Positions 16,320 through 25,776 of a stretch of DNA of 64,000 nucleotides are shown piece by piece. Below the pieces are notes generated by a model. That model had not been told where the DNA came from and ran no database searches. It saw only the letters and a list, made by a program, of their open reading frames with translations. This stretch comes from Bacteroidota bacterium (lineage in GTDB: Bacteria > Bacteroidota > Bacteroidia > Bacteroidales > F082), in the NCBI GenBank assembly GCA_009773165.1, contig WOUZ01000011.1:1-64000 (forward strand). Reading direction: 5' to 3'. Numbering within the stretch: the stretch's first letter is position 1; every line of letters begins with the position of its first letter. The translations under genes and the position numbers were made by a program.

Positions 16320-17789
16320 ATGAAAAAGCAATTCTTACTCATAATTCTAATACTACTGACTGTCAATGTTTTCACTCAGAATAAACAGTTGAGAGCCTAT
16401 CTATCTTATGCTACTTTTGATATGCCGGGACAACAAGCCTATATTGAAACATATCTGGCAGCTGAAGCCGGAAGTGTTGTTTTTAAAGCTATTGAAGAAG
16501 GTAAATATCAGGCTGCAATTGAAGTGACGATGGTTTTTATGCAAAATGACAGCGTAAGAAATTTTGCAAAATACGAATTGAAAAGTCCAATTATCGAGGA
16601 TACCAATATGGTCAATTTTGGCATTCTCGACCAACAACGCTTTAGTCTTCCTGATGGTGAATATTTGCTCAACCTTGAGATCTCAGATAAAAACAACCCT
16701 AAAGTTTTACCTTTTATTACAACTGAACAAATTGATTTATTTTTCAACGAAAACGATATTCAACTATCAGCTATTCAACTGGTTGAGAAGTTTGAAAAGT
16801 CTGTGACAGAGTCGATTATTACGAAAAACGGTTTCGATCTTATTCCTCTTGTATACGCTTATTATCCTGAATCTTCCAAACAATTAAATTTTTACACTGA
16901 AGTTTATAACTCAAATATAAAGTTTGGTAATGAAGGTAAGTTTCTTGTGAGCTATTATATTGAGTCGTTTGAAGGAATGAATAAGTTGAAGGATTATTTA
17001 TTCAGGAAACGCGTTGATGCCAGAGAGGTTAATGTACTGCTACATTCAATTGATATAACTCAGCTTCCTTCAGGGAATTACAATCTTGTAGTAGAGGTAA
17101 GAGATCAAAAGAACGAGGTAGTTACTCTTAACAAAGTTTTTTTTCAGCGCAATAACCCAAGCGTTCAATTTAATGTCGTTGACATCGCTTCAGTAAATAT
17201 CACCAATACATTTGCTGACAAAATTACCAATGCAGATACCCTCCGAGAGATGCTCCAATGTATTGCTCCCATTGCCTCCGAATCGGATCGTGACTATGCT
17301 TATAACCTTTCAAAAACAAGTGATTTGCATACCATGAGGCAGTTTCTTTTTAATTTCTGGCAAAACAGAAATTTTGAAAATCCTGAAGCAGCCTGGATAA
17401 AATATAATCAGGAGGTGCAAAAAGTGAACGCCTCATACAAAACTCAAACAAAGAAAGGCTATGCAAGTGACCGAGGTCGTGTATATCTTAAATATGGCGC
17501 ACCAAACCATATTGTGGAGGCTTACAGCGAACCTGCAGCTTATCCATACGAAATTTGGCATTATTATACCCTTGGAAGTCAAAGAAATAAACGATTTGTA
17601 TTTGTTACAAAGGACATGGTGACAAATGATTTTGCGCTAATTCATTCCGATGCCATTGGCGAGCTCTCAAACTATCGCTGGCAGCTTGAGATTTACAAGC
17701 GCACCTGGGATCCTAATAATATTGATGATACCGGCCCTGAAGATGCATTTGGCAATAAAGCATATGATTTTTATAAAAATCCACGCTGA
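16320..17789 (+). CDS. GWxTD domain-containing exported protein
   Basis: A 489-residue protein with a Sec signal peptide (MKKQFLLIILILLTVNVFTQ). The middle is beta-rich and unrecognised. The C-terminal about 130 residues form a GWxTD domain, with landmarks RQFLFNFWQNRN, GYASDRGRVYLKYGAPN and PYEIWHYYTLGSQRNKRFVFV. GWxTD proteins are common exported proteins of Bacteroidota and Acidobacteriota whose function is not established. The ATG at 16320 starts the signal peptide. The upstream in-frame extension to 16206 adds 38 residues without a signal-peptide pattern and crosses the promoter box, so it is rejected. It may be co-transcribed with the acyltransferase 59 bases downstream. Confidence 0.85.
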   Translation: MKKQFLLIILILLTVNVFTQNKQLRAYLSYATFDMPGQQAYIETYLAAEAGSVVFKAIEEGKYQAAIEVTMVFMQNDSVRNFAKYELKSPIIEDTNMVNFGILDQQRFSLPDGEYLLNLEISDKNNPKVLPFITTEQIDLFFNENDIQLSAIQLVEKFEKSVTESIITKNGFDLIPLVYAYYPESSKQLNFYTEVYNSNIKFGNEGKFLVSYYIESFEGMNKLKDYLFRKRVDAREVNVLLHSIDITQLPSGNYNLVVEVRDQKNEVVTLNKVFFQRNNPSVQFNVVDIASVNITNTFADKITNADTLREMLQCIAPIASESDRDYAYNLSKTSDLHTMRQFLFNFWQNRNFENPEAAWIKYNQEVQKVNASYKTQTKKGYASDRGRVYLKYGAPNHIVEAYSEPAAYPYEIWHYYTLGSQRNKRFVFVTKDMVTNDFALIHSDAIGELSNYRWQLEIYKRTWDPNNIDDTGPEDAFGNKAYDFYKNPR

Positions 17790-17824
17790 TCAGATATTTC
17801 AAAAGCATAGAAAAAAAAAGAAAT

Positions 17825-17832
17825 TACCTTTG
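17825..17832 (+). promoter_or_regulatory. -7 box before the acyltransferase
   Basis: TAccTTTG, 16 bases before the ATG at 17849. The -33 side is poor, so this is a weak promoter candidate. Confidence 0.4.
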
Positions 17833-17848
17833 CGCTCTTGTCCATAAA

Positions 17849-18733
17849 ATGATGAACAGAGCGACCTATTATCTTATTTATTCTTTACTTTGGATTGTTG
17901 CACTCCTCCCCTACAGGTTGCTGTATGTTTTATCTGATATACTGTATCTTATTATTTATCATATACTTGGATACAGAATAAAGGTTGTCAGGCAAAACCT
18001 GAAAAACAGTTTCCCATCATATGACAGTATCGAATTGAAAAAAGTTGAAAAACGCTTTTATAGAAACTTGTCCGATATCGCAGTAGAAACGATTAAGCTT
18101 ATGCATGTACGACCTGCTGATGTTCGAAAAAGGTTCCATTTTACCAATCCCGAAGTCATAAACGAGTTAGCTGGGCAGAAAAAGTCAGTATTTCTTGCGT
18201 TTGGGCACTCGAGTAACTGGGAAATGATGGTTCATGCACTTTCGTTTGAATTTGACCTCCCTGTTATCGCTCTTTACAAAAAGATATCCAGTCCGGTATT
18301 TGATTCATTAATGAAACATATCCGGATGCAATGGGGAAAAGTTGGATTGTTCGAATCTCAGACAGCATACCGACAATTACTTGGAATCAAAGATAAGCCG
18401 CATCTTATCTATATCCTTGGTGATCAGACTCCTCCTGGACTTGAGGCTGACTATTGGACGCAGTTTTTGCATCAGGATACACCTTTTTTCAATGGGCTCG
18501 AAAAAATGGCTAAAAGTCTGGGTCATGCTGTTGTTTATTTTGAGTCAACACGTACAGGAAGAGGAAAGTACTCCTTAACAGCAATTTCAATTTGCAAAAA
18601 TGGAAAGGAAACTGCTCAGGATGAAATAATTGAAAAATATGTACGTTTGCTGGAAAATACGATTCGTCAGCAACCGGATAACTGGCTTTGGTCGCACCGA
18701 CGTTGGAAACATCAACGAAAACAACCTGCATGA
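17849..18733 (+). CDS. lysophospholipid acyltransferase, LpxL/HtrB family
   Basis: A 294-residue inner-membrane acyltransferase of the lipid A biosynthesis family. The N-terminal membrane anchor is at about 8-40 (LIYSLLWIVALLPYRLLYVL). The catalytic HX4E motif is GHSSNWE near residue 119. Further family marks are LGDQTPP near residue 190 and WLWSHRRWK at the C-terminus. It should transfer an acyl chain from acyl-ACP to a lipid A precursor or related lipid. Its stop overlaps the start of a glycosyltransferase by four bases, so the two are coupled. The ATG is doubled (MM) and either codon could be used. Confidence 0.9.
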   Translation: MMNRATYYLIYSLLWIVALLPYRLLYVLSDILYLIIYHILGYRIKVVRQNLKNSFPSYDSIELKKVEKRFYRNLSDIAVETIKLMHVRPADVRKRFHFTNPEVINELAGQKKSVFLAFGHSSNWEMMVHALSFEFDLPVIALYKKISSPVFDSLMKHIRMQWGKVGLFESQTAYRQLLGIKDKPHLIYILGDQTPPGLEADYWTQFLHQDTPFFNGLEKMAKSLGHAVVYFESTRTGRGKYSLTAISICKNGKETAQDEIIEKYVRLLENTIRQQPDNWLWSHRRWKHQRKQPA

Positions 18734-19752
18734 AACATCGCATCGCTGTTGTCATCCTTAATTATAATGGAAAACGGTTTTTAGAACGTTTTCTTCCTGC
18801 CGTTATTAGTCGTAGCAGCCATATGGCAGATATTATTGTAGCCGATAACGCTTCAACGGATGATTCTGTTTTATTTATGGAACAACATTACCCATCCATC
18901 AGGCTGATAAAGAACAGTTCGAACGGTGGTTTTGCTGCCGGATATAACGAAGCGCTTCAAAAAGTTGACAATGAGTATTATGTGCTTCTTAACTCAGACA
19001 TAGAAGTAGGTGAAAACTGGCTCGACCCCTTGCTTTCCATGATGGATAGTGACCCCTTGATTGCAGCTTGCCAGCCAAAACTACTCTCATTTGCTGATAA
19101 AGCTTACTTTGAATACGCAGGTGCGGCAGGTGGATTTATTGATAAGTTTGGCTATCCTTTTTGCCGTGGGCGACTCTTCCAGCATGTTGAAAAAGATGAT
19201 GGTCAATACGATAGCCCCTTAGAGGTTTTTTGGGCAAGCGGGGCTTGTATGTTTGTAAGATCGGAACTATATCATATAATGGGTGGATTGGATTCCGACT
19301 TTTTTGCACATATGGAAGAGATTGACTTCTGTTGGCGGTTGAAAAATGTGGGATATAAAATCATGTATTGTCCTCATTCAGAGGTATATCACATAGGTGG
19401 TGGTACGCTACCAAAGAATTCACCACGTAAGACGTATCTGAACTTCAGAAACAACCTTTCAATGTTGTACAAGAATCTTCCCAATTCTTTTTTTACCTAT
19501 GTGATGTTTACCCGCTTGTTCCTCGATGGAATTGCAAGTATGAAGTTTTTAATTGAAGGTGGCTGGGGCGATTTCTTTGCTGTGTTGCGTGCACATGCAC
19601 ATTTCTACAGGAAACTTCCAGCTTTGCGCGCAAAACGAAAAAAGATAAACCCACAAGTTGTCTCGCGAGTTTATCGCAAAAATATTGTAATTGAATACTT
19701 TATAAAGCGTAAAATTACTTTTGACACCTTTGAGGAAAGCAATTTCAGTTAA
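18730..19752 (+). CDS. family 2 glycosyltransferase (rhamnosyltransferase-like)
   Basis: A 340-residue GT-A fold glycosyltransferase. The nucleotide-sugar site is visible in VVILNYNGKRFLERFL near the start, IIVADNASTDDSV, then NGGFAAGYNEAL, and the metal-binding LLNSDIEV near residue 95. WASGACMFVR and FFAHMEEIDFCWRL are typical of the WbbL-like subgroup. There is no signal peptide, so it acts at the cytoplasmic side, probably on lipopolysaccharide or another surface glycan. The ATG at 18730 overlaps the acyltransferase stop (ATGA) and begins the first beta strand. An upstream in-frame ATG at 18688 would add 14 residues. Confidence 0.9.
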   Translation: MKHRIAVVILNYNGKRFLERFLPAVISRSSHMADIIVADNASTDDSVLFMEQHYPSIRLIKNSSNGGFAAGYNEALQKVDNEYYVLLNSDIEVGENWLDPLLSMMDSDPLIAACQPKLLSFADKAYFEYAGAAGGFIDKFGYPFCRGRLFQHVEKDDGQYDSPLEVFWASGACMFVRSELYHIMGGLDSDFFAHMEEIDFCWRLKNVGYKIMYCPHSEVYHIGGGTLPKNSPRKTYLNFRNNLSMLYKNLPNSFFTYVMFTRLFLDGIASMKFLIEGGWGDFFAVLRAHAHFYRKLPALRAKRKKINPQVVSRVYRKNIVIEYFIKRKITFDTFEESNFS

Positions 19753-20172
19753 CTATTTTTGCTGGAAAAATTCGATAGCCAGGCGGTAACTCTCCATCCC
19801 AAAACCACTTATAATACCTCTACAGGCTTCTGCGGTTAATGAATTCCTCCGGTAGGATTCACGTGCATGGATATTTGAAATATGTACCTCTACAACAGGA
19901 ATGGCAATACTCTTGATTGCATCTGCCAACGCGATGGATGTGTGAGCAAAAGCTCCGGGATTCATAACAACGGCATCGAAATGATGATTAGAAAAATGCA
20001 ATTTGTCAATGAGCTCGCCTTCATGATTGCTCTGAAAAAATTCAAGATCAATTGTTTTGAATTGGATTTTCAAGAAATTATAATAATCTTCAAATGACTG
20101 GTTACCATATATTTCAACCTGACGTTTTCCTAACAGGTTCAGATTTGGTCCGTTAATAATCAGTATTTTCAT
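19753..20172 (-). CDS. aroQ: 3-dehydroquinate dehydratase type II
   Basis: A 139-residue type II dehydroquinase of the shikimate pathway. It removes water from 3-dehydroquinate to give 3-dehydroshikimate. Family signatures are IINGPNLNLLGKR at 5-17, the lid tyrosine Y22 (IYG), NHEGELID, the substrate-binding NPGAFAHTS (usually NPGAYTHTS), VHISNIHARESYRRNS containing the catalytic histidine region, and a C-terminal GFGMESYRLA. The ATG at 20172 fits the family start. A longer form to 20214 would add 14 unrelated residues and cross the promoter. It converges with the glycosyltransferase gene, the stops being adjacent. Confidence 0.95.
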   Translation of the reverse strand: MKILIINGPNLNLLGKRQVEIYGNQSFEDYYNFLKIQFKTIDLEFFQSNHEGELIDKLHFSNHHFDAVVMNPGAFAHTSIALADAIKSIAIPVVEVHISNIHARESYRRNSLTAEACRGIISGFGMESYRLAIEFFQQK

Positions 20173-20187
20173 AGCTATGCTTTTGTG

Positions 20188-20219
20188 CAAAAATAATCGA
20201 ATTATCAACTTCAATACAA
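20188..20219 (-). promoter_or_regulatory. promoter of aroQ
   Basis: Minus strand TTG (20219-20217), a 21-base spacer, and TATTTTTG (20195-20188). The expected start is near 20181, nine bases before the ATG. Confidence 0.6.
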
Positions 20220-20303
20220 TGAATTGAGATTATGCAAAATCAAAAATTGATAATAACTTACTGACTTTAACACTTCTTATAAATTATTCAGCCACAAAAC
20301 TGC

Positions 20304-20311
20304 TATATTTG
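20304..20311 (+). promoter_or_regulatory. -7 box of smpB
   Basis: TAtaTTTG, 21 bases before the smpB ATG at 20333. The -33 element is not clear. Confidence 0.5.
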
Positions 20312-20332
20312 CCTCCTTTTCCCTTAATTGCT

Positions 20333-20782
20333 ATGAAAGAGAATATCCGTATCAAGAACAAACGTGTCAGTTTTGAGTACTTCATTGTGGAGTCACTCGT
20401 GGCCGGAATTGTGCTCTCGGGAACGGAAATAAAAAGTATCAGGCAGGGAAAGGCAAGTTTATCAGAATCATACTGTTCCTTTCATGGCTCGGAGTTGTAT
20501 GTTCAGGAAATGCATATTGCAGAATATACACATGGCACATACAACAACCATGAGCCGAAACGCGAACGAAAGTTACTGCTCAATTTCAGAGAGTTAAAAA
20601 AACTTGCCACTAAAGTTAAAGAAAAGGGATTTACCATCATCCCACTTGTTCTATTTATAGATGATAATGGGCGGGCCAAACTGGAAATTGGTCTGGCACG
20701 AGGTAAGCATTATTATGATAAACGTGAAGATTTAAAAAAGAAAGACTCCAAACGCGAAATTGACCGCATGACTAAATTTTAA
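20333..20782 (+). CDS. smpB: SsrA-binding protein SmpB
   Basis: A 149-residue SmpB that binds tmRNA and delivers it to stalled ribosomes for trans-translation. Diagnostic segments are IRIKNKRVSFEYFIVE at 4-19, GIVLSGTEIKSIRQGKASLSE, the PKRERKLLL loop, GFTIIPL and the C-terminal GKHYYDKREDLKKKD. Length and C-terminal basic tail (ending IDRMTKF) are complete. The ATG at 20333 starts at the family N-terminus. An upstream in-frame start would add eight residues that cross the promoter box. A thioredoxin-like gene follows after four bases and may be co-transcribed. Confidence 0.96.
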   Translation: MKENIRIKNKRVSFEYFIVESLVAGIVLSGTEIKSIRQGKASLSESYCSFHGSELYVQEMHIAEYTHGTYNNHEPKRERKLLLNFRELKKLATKVKEKGFTIIPLVLFIDDNGRAKLEIGLARGKHYYDKREDLKKKDSKREIDRMTKF

Positions 20783-20786
20783 AACT

Positions 20787-21317
20787 ATGAAAAAATCACT
20801 CCTTATCTTGTTTGTTCTTTTGTTATCTGTGGCCGGTTATAGTCAAACAACCAAAATCAAATGGCTGACATTTGAAGAAGCAGTTGCCAAGTCACAGAAA
20901 AACCCTAAAAAACTCTTTATGGACATGTACACCGACTGGTGTGGCTGGTGCGTGAAGATGGACGAGTCTACCTTTAGCAATCCTGAAATCGCGGCTTATA
21001 TCAACGACAATTTCTATCCGGTGAAGTTTGACGCCGAACGTCAGGATACCGTTGTTTTCGAGGACAAGACGTATGTGAATGCCAATCCTGGCAAAAAAAG
21101 AAGTTCACATCAGTTAGCTCAGGCACTCATGCAAGGAAAAATGTCGTATCCTTCCTATGTTTTTATGGGTGAAGACCTCAAAGTGTTGACCGTTGTGCCT
21201 GGCTTCTACCCTGCTGACCAATTTGAACCAATATTGCATTTTTTTGGAAAAGATGCCTATAAAACCACCACCTGGGAAACTTTCAGTGCGGGTTTTAAAG
21301 GTAAAGTGAAGATGTAA
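20787..21317 (+). CDS. periplasmic thioredoxin-like protein
   Basis: A 176-residue exported protein. A Sec signal peptide ends near residue 20 (LLLSVAGYSQ). The thioredoxin fold has the active-site motif C52-G-W-C55 in DWCGWCVKMDEST, of the thioredoxin_7 / DUF255-like group, and a SYPSYVFMGED segment at the cis-Pro position. It is expected to act on disulfides in the periplasm. It follows smpB by four bases. Partner and substrate are unknown. Confidence 0.85.
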   Translation: MKKSLLILFVLLLSVAGYSQTTKIKWLTFEEAVAKSQKNPKKLFMDMYTDWCGWCVKMDESTFSNPEIAAYINDNFYPVKFDAERQDTVVFEDKTYVNANPGKKRSSHQLAQALMQGKMSYPSYVFMGEDLKVLTVVPGFYPADQFEPILHFFGKDAYKTTTWETFSAGFKGKVKM

Positions 21318-21363
21318 TTACAAAATATTTCTAATTTTTACATGAATTTATTGTGCTAATTTC

Positions 21364-21392
21364 GGAATATATTCCTAATATGGGAATATTCC
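21364..21392. promoter_or_regulatory. paired palindromes upstream of LruC gene 1
   Basis: Perfect palindromes GGAATATATTCC (21364-21375) and GGAATATTCC (21383-21392), separated by 7 bases and about 130-150 bases before the LruC gene start. A 12-bp palindrome of the same form precedes the second LruC gene, so they may bind a common regulator. Confidence 0.5.
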
Positions 21393-21522
21393 AAGTAAGT
21401 ACTTTTTCTTAAGATGTTATAATTCAGTAAGTAATTAAATAATAGGTGCTCTGGCATGTTTAATGCTTTATCCGCATAATTAACTATTGATAAAGAAACC
21501 CTTGATGCCAAAAGCAAACAAC

Positions 21523-23397
21523 ATGAAAAAATCAATCCTAAGCATTTTTGCTGTACTAACACTTGTTGGATTCAATGCATGCAATAAAAACGATCAGCCC
21601 GAACCTGATCCTGTAACCGGTATTGAGAAACTTTCGGTTCCAGATGGTTTTACATTTGAAACAACAACTTGGAAAACTATCACCGTTACTTTTTCTGATA
21701 TCATCAGTTTTGGGACAAATAAAAGCCGTATAAATATTTATACTGATCTTCCTGCTTCAGGAGGCAAATTAATTGCCTCATCTACAGTGTCTTCGGCTAA
21801 CGAGACTGAAATGGAACTTCAAATTCCATTCAATCTGCAGCAACTATTTATTGAAACTGTTGCTGGTTCAAGATTAACTCCATTAACAGCATCTTCATTT
21901 AAGGAAGGTGGAATTGTTATTGATTTTGGTCTTGAAATAGGTACTATACCTCCACCTGTTGTTGATGGCATGAAAGCCACTTCTTATTCGGTAGCTGATA
22001 ATGGTATCCAATACAAATCTGCTAGAAGCATAGTGAATCTGATAACCAATGGCGACTTTTCACAGAATCTTTTTGGAGTTATTGCCGACTGGCCATCACC
22101 AATGACAGCTGATCAAAAATGGTATATCACTTCCACATTAGGAACAAACCATGCCAAACAGCATACACAAGCCGGTGAAAAAATGATGCGTATTACACCA
22201 AGTCCTGCGCGTTATGGTGGTGTAGCACAACTAGTTCCGGCAAACCCTGGAGCCCTGATCACTTTTACATCTGATATGCGTTCAACAGGAAATAGCAGTA
22301 ATGTTGCCTGGCTTTTTTTAATACCAAGAGATGCAAGTGGTAACTCAATCACCTTTTTTAGTCTTCAAACCAATAATCCATCGAATACCTGGACAACCAA
22401 GACAATTGCAGCAACAATGCCTGCCGGTACGGTCAGTGTTCAGGTTTTGCTTTGGTCGCACATTTATGGTGGAACGATTGATTATGATAATGTAATTGTT
22501 ACAGGACCGGTTTCTGACACTGATGGTGATGGAGTTGACAACGAACTGGATGATTATCCTGATGATTCTGATCGTGCTTTCAACGTTTATTATCCCAACG
22601 AAGATGACTTTGGAACTTTAGCTTTTGAAGATTTATGGCCAGGAAAAGGTGATTATGATTTCAATGATCTTGTTGTAGATTACCGCTTCAAACAAGTGCT
22701 GAACAGCAACAACGCACTTGTTGAGTTTTTCCTTGATTATCAGGTAAGAGCCATTGGTGCAAGTCTTGAAAATGGATTTGGTTTTGAGATCCCAGGTGTT
22801 GACCCTTCCAATGTGAAAAGTATTACAGGTCAACAACTTACTGAGTCGTATATAAGTTTAAACAGTAATGGAACTGAGAATGGTCAAGAAAATGCAGTGG
22901 TCATCCTATTCGACAACGCTTTTTCGATGATGGAAACACCTTCTGGAAGTTTTGGAGTTAACACCACGCTTGAAGCACCTTATGTTAACCCAGTTCTGCG
23001 ACAATTGGTGGTTCAGTTCGAGACACCTGTTTCAACTCAGCTTACCGGGTTTGCTCCCTACAATCCATTCCTTATTGTTGATAAAACACGCGGCAGAGAG
23101 GTACACCTTCCAGGCAAAACACCTACAACGCTTCATGATCCGGCCTATTTCGGACAGTGGTTTGATAACACGATCCCTGCTATTGGAAAATATTATCAGT
23201 CAGCATCAAACTTACCCTGGGCTATTGACTTACCAACACAATTTGCATATCCGGTTGAGAAAACTGATATCACAGCTGCCTATCTGAAATTTGGTTCATG
23301 GGCAGAAAGTGGTGGTGAAAACGACCGTGACTGGTACTCCAATGAAGGATCAGGATACCGTAATGAGGATTTGATTTACAAGCATGAAGATCAATAA
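21523..23397 (+). CDS. LruC domain-containing lipoprotein 1
   Basis: A 624-residue surface-type lipoprotein. The signal peptide ends with GFNAC, a lipobox cysteine near residue 20. The central part (about 180-330) resembles a carbohydrate-binding-type beta sandwich. A Ca-binding segment DTDGDGVDNELDDYPDD near residue 335 resembles thrombospondin type 3 repeats. The C-terminal about 260 residues are an LruC domain, starting with FGTLAFEDLWPGKGDYDFND. LruC was named from Leptospira and its role is not established. The start at 21523 is the ATG of the signal peptide. A paralogue lies at 28344. A strong terminator follows. Confidence 0.88.
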   Translation: MKKSILSIFAVLTLVGFNACNKNDQPEPDPVTGIEKLSVPDGFTFETTTWKTITVTFSDIISFGTNKSRINIYTDLPASGGKLIASSTVSSANETEMELQIPFNLQQLFIETVAGSRLTPLTASSFKEGGIVIDFGLEIGTIPPPVVDGMKATSYSVADNGIQYKSARSIVNLITNGDFSQNLFGVIADWPSPMTADQKWYITSTLGTNHAKQHTQAGEKMMRITPSPARYGGVAQLVPANPGALITFTSDMRSTGNSSNVAWLFLIPRDASGNSITFFSLQTNNPSNTWTTKTIAATMPAGTVSVQVLLWSHIYGGTIDYDNVIVTGPVSDTDGDGVDNELDDYPDDSDRAFNVYYPNEDDFGTLAFEDLWPGKGDYDFNDLVVDYRFKQVLNSNNALVEFFLDYQVRAIGASLENGFGFEIPGVDPSNVKSITGQQLTESYISLNSNGTENGQENAVVILFDNAFSMMETPSGSFGVNTTLEAPYVNPVLRQLVVQFETPVSTQLTGFAPYNPFLIVDKTRGREVHLPGKTPTTLHDPAYFGQWFDNTIPAIGKYYQSASNLPWAIDLPTQFAYPVEKTDITAAYLKFGSWAESGGENDRDWYSNEGSGYRNEDLIYKHEDQ

Positions 23398-23415
23398 AAA
23401 GCATTCAAAAATTAT

Positions 23416-23440
23416 AAAAACCGGTTTTGCCGGTTTTTTT
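23416..23440 (+). terminator. intrinsic terminator after LruC gene 1
   Basis: Stem AAACCGG (23418-23424) / CCGGTTT (23430-23436), loop TTTTG, followed by a T run to 23440. It lies 20 bases past the stop. Confidence 0.85.
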
Positions 23441-23966
23441 ATGAACTATAACTTAACTTTAAAGGCTAACTATAATCGGTCCAATTTTTCTGGTTTTTGT
23501 TAAACTTTTATTAAGCTTTGAAAGTCAGCTTGATGACAGGTATTATTATGAGATTATAATAAACAGAACCTATTTTCAATGAGGATTATGGATATCTAGG
23601 AAAGTTATTTTTTTGAATAAGTTTCAGCCTTCGAAGAAAAAAAGGTCAATAAAGCCTGGAAGGATAAAGACCAGATAGAGGATTAAAATCAAATACATTT
23701 AGAAAGCGGCTTGGTTAATACCTTGCCACTTTTTTCTTTGTCATAGATATGGATCAGAATTAGCATTTATGTCTTATGCTCAATAAATCTAGTTAAAGAA
23801 GTAGAAATAAAGAAAAGATACATCTGTTTTTTGTATGAGCTAAAAATATTCGAATCTATCGTAGTTACGGATATAGTTGAGTTAAAATAGGCATGTAAGC
23901 CACTGAAATTTTCTCAACATTAAAACAAATGTAAATTTCTATTGTTTAGAAGTAAAAAGATAAATT
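23441..23966. other. intergenic region upstream of the TerC gene
   Basis: About 525 AT-rich bases. A weak imperfect hairpin with a T run lies near 23700-23740. I looked for a yybP-ykoY (Mn) riboswitch, which precedes some TerC-family genes, and did not see its conserved core. Confidence 0.35.
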
Positions 23967-24890
23967 ATGGATACACCAATGTTGTTTTGGATTTTATTTA
24001 ACGCCTTTGTGCTGTTAATGCTGGCGCTTGACCTGGGAGTTTTTCATCGTAAAAGTCATGAGGTATCTGTTAAAGAGGCGCTGACATGGACAGTTGTCTG
24101 GATTTTTTTGGCAATGGTATTTAACACTGTCCTGTACTTCTGGAGAGGTCAACAGCAAGCGTTGGAGTTTTTTACCGGTTACTTAGTGGAGAAGGCTCTA
24201 AGTGTTGACAACATTTTTGTTTTTATAATGATTTTTACCTATTTTCAGGTACCAACCAAATATCAGCACAAAATCCTTTTTTGGGGTATAATTGGAGCTT
24301 TGATCATGCGTGTGATTTTTATTTTTGCTGGGGTAGCTCTGCTCGAGAAGTTTCATTTCACGATTTATTTATTCGGAGCGTTATTGATATTCACAGGATA
24401 TAAGATGTTTAATCATAGCAACACCAAGATTGATCCTGAAAAGAATCCGGTTTTGAGGTTCTTTAAAAAGTTTATGCCTGTTACCCCAACTTTGCATGAA
24501 GATAAATTCTTCACAAAAATTGATGGGAAACGATACGCAACACCTTTGTTTCTGGTTTTGATACTCATTGAAACAACGGACTTGATTTTTGCTGTTGACA
24601 GCATACCGGCTATTCTCGCAATAACACAAGATCAGTTTATAGTGTATACCTCCAACGTTTTTGCCATATTAGGGCTTCGTTCATTGTATTTTGCCTTGGC
24701 TGGTGTAGTGCACCGTTTCTGGCTCTTAAGCTATGGTTTAGCTATAGTTTTAATATTTGTCGGTATAAAAATGTTGTTGATTGATTTTTACAAAATTCCG
24801 ATCGAGTTATCGCTTTTATTTATAGCTAGTGTTATAGCCGGAAGCGTATTTTTCTCCCTGAAATTTAAGAAAAAGGAATCAGCAGAATGA
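23967..24890 (+). CDS. TerC/Alx-family membrane protein
   Basis: A 307-residue inner-membrane protein with about nine hydrophobic segments. TerC-family signatures are LALDLGVFHRK near residue 20, the acidic membrane motif EKALSVDNIFVF near residue 71, and ETTDLIFAVDSIPAILAIT near residue 196. Conserved Asp/Glu in these helices are thought to bind metal. The family is linked to Mn export (Alx) and to tellurite resistance clusters. No other tellurite genes are nearby, so a Mn or general metal role is more likely. It overlaps the DedA gene by four bases. Confidence 0.92.
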   Translation: MDTPMLFWILFNAFVLLMLALDLGVFHRKSHEVSVKEALTWTVVWIFLAMVFNTVLYFWRGQQQALEFFTGYLVEKALSVDNIFVFIMIFTYFQVPTKYQHKILFWGIIGALIMRVIFIFAGVALLEKFHFTIYLFGALLIFTGYKMFNHSNTKIDPEKNPVLRFFKKFMPVTPTLHEDKFFTKIDGKRYATPLFLVLILIETTDLIFAVDSIPAILAITQDQFIVYTSNVFAILGLRSLYFALAGVVHRFWLLSYGLAIVLIFVGIKMLLIDFYKIPIELSLLFIASVIAGSVFFSLKFKKKESAE

Positions 24891-25519
24891 CCCTTTTGGA
24901 AAGTAATCTCTGGAATTCGATTTTTGACCCACATCAGATTATAGTCTATGGGGGTCTTTTCTTGATTTTAGCCATTGTATATGTTGAGACAGGATTTTTT
25001 CTGGGTTTTGTTATACCTGGTGGTGATTACCTGTTGTTTGCAGCTGGTATGTTTTGTGGAACTCAATACTTAGATATACCCCTGGCACAGCTCTTAATAT
25101 TTTTGATAATTGCCTCATTTTTAGGCGATTTGACAGGCTATTACAAAGGTAAGTATTTAGGTACTAAGTTGTTTGGCAAAACTAATTCCCGATTTTTCAA
25201 GAGTGAGTATCTCGATCGGGGAAAAAGTTTTTATACCCGTTTTGGAATGTGGGCATTCGTATTGGGGCGTTTCATGCCAATTATTCGTACACTGGTTCCA
25301 ATGATTGCAGGAGCAACAAAGTTTCAGTTCAAAAAATTTTTATTGTTCAATCTGTTGGGGGCGCTCACATGGGTACTTACCTTGGTACCGCTGGGATACT
25401 ACCTTGGAAAATTATATCCTGAGTTAATGAAGTATTCGTTTATAATCATTGTGGTGATTGTTATGGTTTCATCTTTGCCAATGCTTAAAATTATGTTTTC
25501 AAAAAAAGATAAGTCTTAA
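24887..25519 (+). CDS. DedA-family membrane protein
   Basis: A 210-residue inner-membrane protein of the DedA superfamily, whose members include flippases for polyprenyl phosphate and phospholipids. Visible motifs are VETGFFLGFVIPGGDYLLFAAG near the N-terminus, FLGDLTGYYKGKYLG, and the re-entrant-loop motif GRFMPIIRTLVPMIAG near residue 126. Length is normal for the family. Its start overlaps the TerC-family gene by four bases, so the two membrane proteins are coupled. Confidence 0.92.
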   Translation: MTLLESNLWNSIFDPHQIIVYGGLFLILAIVYVETGFFLGFVIPGGDYLLFAAGMFCGTQYLDIPLAQLLIFLIIASFLGDLTGYYKGKYLGTKLFGKTNSRFFKSEYLDRGKSFYTRFGMWAFVLGRFMPIIRTLVPMIAGATKFQFKKFLLFNLLGALTWVLTLVPLGYYLGKLYPELMKYSFIIIVVIVMVSSLPMLKIMFSKKDKS

Positions 25520-25776
25520 ACTTGTTTTCGGCGATACTTTTCAATGCTAAATCTGTATACACGTTCTCAAAAAAAGGACGGGCAGAAAAGTGGTTAAATA
25601 AACCGAGACTGTAAAAAAGAATTAATTTTGCCGCCCTGACTTTTAACCTATAAAACATTATAGTAATAAATGTATTGATTAATAACATTTTACATTAATA
25701 CAAGAGTTAAAATTGAATTGATATTCTTTATTGTTCGATGTGACTTCAGAGAAAAAAATCCTACAAGCAGTAGAAA

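Noticed and set aside
23441-23966. Manganese (yybP-ykoY) riboswitch upstream of the TerC-family gene
   Set aside because: The conserved core was not found by eye; a covariance search would decide.
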